The translations under genes were made by a program, and so were the position numbers. From Enterenecus faecium (GTDB lineage: Bacteria > Bacillota > Clostridia > Oscillospirales > Oscillospiraceae): a DNA stretch of 24,410 nt. The stretch's first letter is position 1; each line of letters begins with the position of its first letter. Positions 23,366 through 24,410 of this stretch are shown here, piece by piece. The DNA lies in contig DVFO01000021.1 of NCBI GenBank assembly GCA_018713215.1, positions 1-24,410 of the forward strand, read 5' to 3'. The notes below the pieces were generated by a model. It was not told where the DNA came from and ran no database searches. It worked only from the letters and a program-made list of their open reading frames with translations.

Positions 23366-23923
23366 CTAAGATTGGTTCAAACGCTGGGCCGCCTGCTCCA
23401 GTGGCACGCCCAGCGCCACAGCCGCCGCCAAGGCGGCCAGGCTCTCATAGAGGCCGCCCTGCCCCCGGGGTACCCGCACCCGGAGCAGATCGTCTCGGGT
23501 GAGAGCCTCAAACTCCACCCGCTGGCGGCGCAGACAGACATTTTTGGCGGTGAGGTCCGCCTGGGGCCTGCCGTCAGAGTAGGCGAACACCCGGCCTCTC
23601 ATGGCCCGGGCCGTCCGCCGCCCCTCCCCGTCGTCCAGGGCCACCACGGTGACCCCGGCCCGCCGGGACAGCTCCCACCGGGCCACCGCACAGGGGGATA
23701 GGGTGCGGCGGTCCCGGGGCTCGAAGTTTTCCACCACCACAGCCTGGTAGCGGGACGTGTCGTCCCCGGCCATGGCAGCCTCGTAGGGGGTCAATTCCAC
23801 CACCGGTGCCCCGGTCAAACGGCGCAGCAGGTGGGCCGTGGCGGTGTTGCCCCGTCCCACCACGGCAATGGGGTCATCAATCTGGGAGTTCTTGATCGGC
23901 GTAGTCGATAACACTGCTGACAA
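23366..23923 (-). CDS. Truncated Mur-ligase-like protein (probable non-catalytic)
   Basis: Up to 185 residues; Mur ligases have about 450-500. The protein resembles the central domain of MurE/MurF: VVGRGNTATAHLL (21-33) aligns with the P-loop segment VTGTNGKTTTTHLL but has lost the GK(T/S) lysine; AVVVENFEPRD aligns with the TNF.PDHLD segment, VTVVALDD with the VVNADD segment; and YSDGRPQADLTAKNV plus LYESLAALAAAVALGVPLEQ align with the MurE strand and LPGRHNxxNALAAIA helix, again without the His. The N-terminal UDP-binding and C-terminal domains are absent, so ligation is unlikely. The start is uncertain: TTG at 23923 or GTG at 23914, either overlapping the PBP gene. It lies exactly where murE/murF sit in standard clusters. 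The homology is by eye and needs a profile search. Confidence 0.6.
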   Translation of the reverse strand: MSAVLSTTPIKNSQIDDPIAVVGRGNTATAHLLRRLTGAPVVELTPYEAAMAGDDTSRYQAVVVENFEPRDRRTLSPCAVARWELSRRAGVTVVALDDGEGRRTARAMRGRVFAYSDGRPQADLTAKNVCLRRQRVEFEALTRDDLLRVRVPRGQGGLYESLAALAAAVALGVPLEQAAQRLNQS

Positions 23924-24410
23924 ACCTCACTTCCACCACGGTGCCCGGTGATACCTGGGTATTGGCGGCGATGCTCTGGTTGATGGCCTCCAGGTTGCCG
24001 CCGTCATCGGTCACACCTGTGGCACGCAGGAATAGGCCCATCTCTTCCAAAGTATTTTTGGCCTCCGAGGGGCTCAGGCCCTCCAGGTCGGGCACCTTCA
24101 CCTTGTCCTTGGGTACCTCTTCACCCAGATACAAGATCACGGTGGAGCTGCCGGGGATGGTCACACCGGAGGCGGGCAGCTGCCCGGTGACGGTGTTGCC
24201 ACTGCCCACGGTGCGGCAGCGGATGCCACGGTCGGTGAGCAGGCCCTTGGCCACGGTGAGCTCATAGCCGGTGACGTTAATCATGGTGGTGTCCGAAGCT
24301 TCCAGCTCGTCGGTGGTATACTGCTTCTCCACGCCCATGTAGTCCAGAATGTCGGCCAGCAGCTGCCCGGCCATGGGGGCGGCGATGTTACCGCCGCTGA
24401 TGTAGGTGCC
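23877..24410 (-). CDS. Class B penicillin-binding protein (FtsI/SpoVD type), C-terminal part with two PASTA domains
   Basis: 177 residues visible; the gene continues past the right edge, in frame from base 24410. It begins GTYISGGNIAAPMAGQLLAD, the segment closing the transpeptidase domain of FtsI/SpoVD-type PBPs, followed by YTTDELEASD. Two PASTA domains follow: VTGYELTVAKGLLTDRGI to VILYLG and VKVPDLEGLSPSEAKNTLEE to VVEVRFV. PASTA domains may bind peptidoglycan. The protein would crosslink strands made by FtsW, encoded downstream. The catalytic serine, SxN and KTG motifs lie outside the window. Its stop overlaps the next gene by up to 47 bases. FtsI (vegetative) or SpoVD (sporulation) cannot be decided from this part. 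Confidence 0.9.
   Translation of the reverse strand, partial: GTYISGGNIAAPMAGQLLADILDYMGVEKQYTTDELEASDTTMINVTGYELTVAKGLLTDRGIRCRTVGSGNTVTGQLPASGVTIPGSSTVILYLGEEVPKDKVKVPDLEGLSPSEAKNTLEEMGLFLRATGVTDDGGNLEAINQSIAANTQVSPGTVVEVRFVSSVIDYADQELPD

Noticed and set aside
21283..23502. Long plus-strand open frame (739 codons) opposite ftsW and mraY
   Set aside because: It is antisense to genes with complete family motifs, is rich in Gln, Gly and His as expected from the complement of high-GC genes, and has no recognisable domain.

Overview
The window looks like a chromosomal segment of a GC-rich, gut-type Clostridia, probably Oscillospiraceae (Flavonifractor/Intestinimonas-like). This is inferred from AddAB instead of RecBCD, a DivIB-type FtsQ, a class B PBP with PASTA domains, strong AGGAGG ribosome binding sites, and TTGACA/TATAAT promoters with 17-base spacers. 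No database search was possible. Almost every gene lies on the minus strand; the exception is a WYL regulator.

Left part (1-7704): the start of a flavin reductase-like gene, rpmE (ribosomal protein L31, zinc type) and addB-addA (double-strand-break repair helicase-nuclease), each with a recognisable promoter. AddB has lost its Walker A motif but keeps the nuclease and Fe-S residues.

Middle part (about 7716-12465): an island visibly poorer in GC than its flanks. It holds a small retron-like operon: a promoter, a structured msr-msd-like RNA bounded by a1/a2 inverted repeats, a retron-type reverse transcriptase, a divergent alkyladenine DNA glycosylase (AAG/MPG)-like protein whose start overlaps the RT stop, and an agmatine/peptidylarginine deiminase-family enzyme 21 bases further on. 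No terminator is visible between this operon and addBA. Upstream lie a 54-residue small protein and a Sel1-repeat protein, with a divergent WYL transcription factor. Retron plus DNA glycosylase plus deiminase, next to addBA, is the best candidate here for an undescribed system, possibly anti-phage.

Right part (12534-24410): a membrane-anchored GH25 muramidase, a 240-base hairpin-rich intergenic stretch, guaB, gluQ, ftsZ, and then the division and cell wall (dcw) cluster ftsQ-murA-murG-ftsW-mraY, a truncated Mur-ligase-like protein, and the C-terminus of a class B PBP with two PASTA domains. murE, murF, murD and ftsA are absent from the visible cluster; the Mur-ligase-like remnant lies where murE/murF usually sit. 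These genes make lipid II and build the septum. guaB (GMP synthesis) and gluQ (tRNA-Asp queuosine modification) are separate housekeeping units with their own signals.
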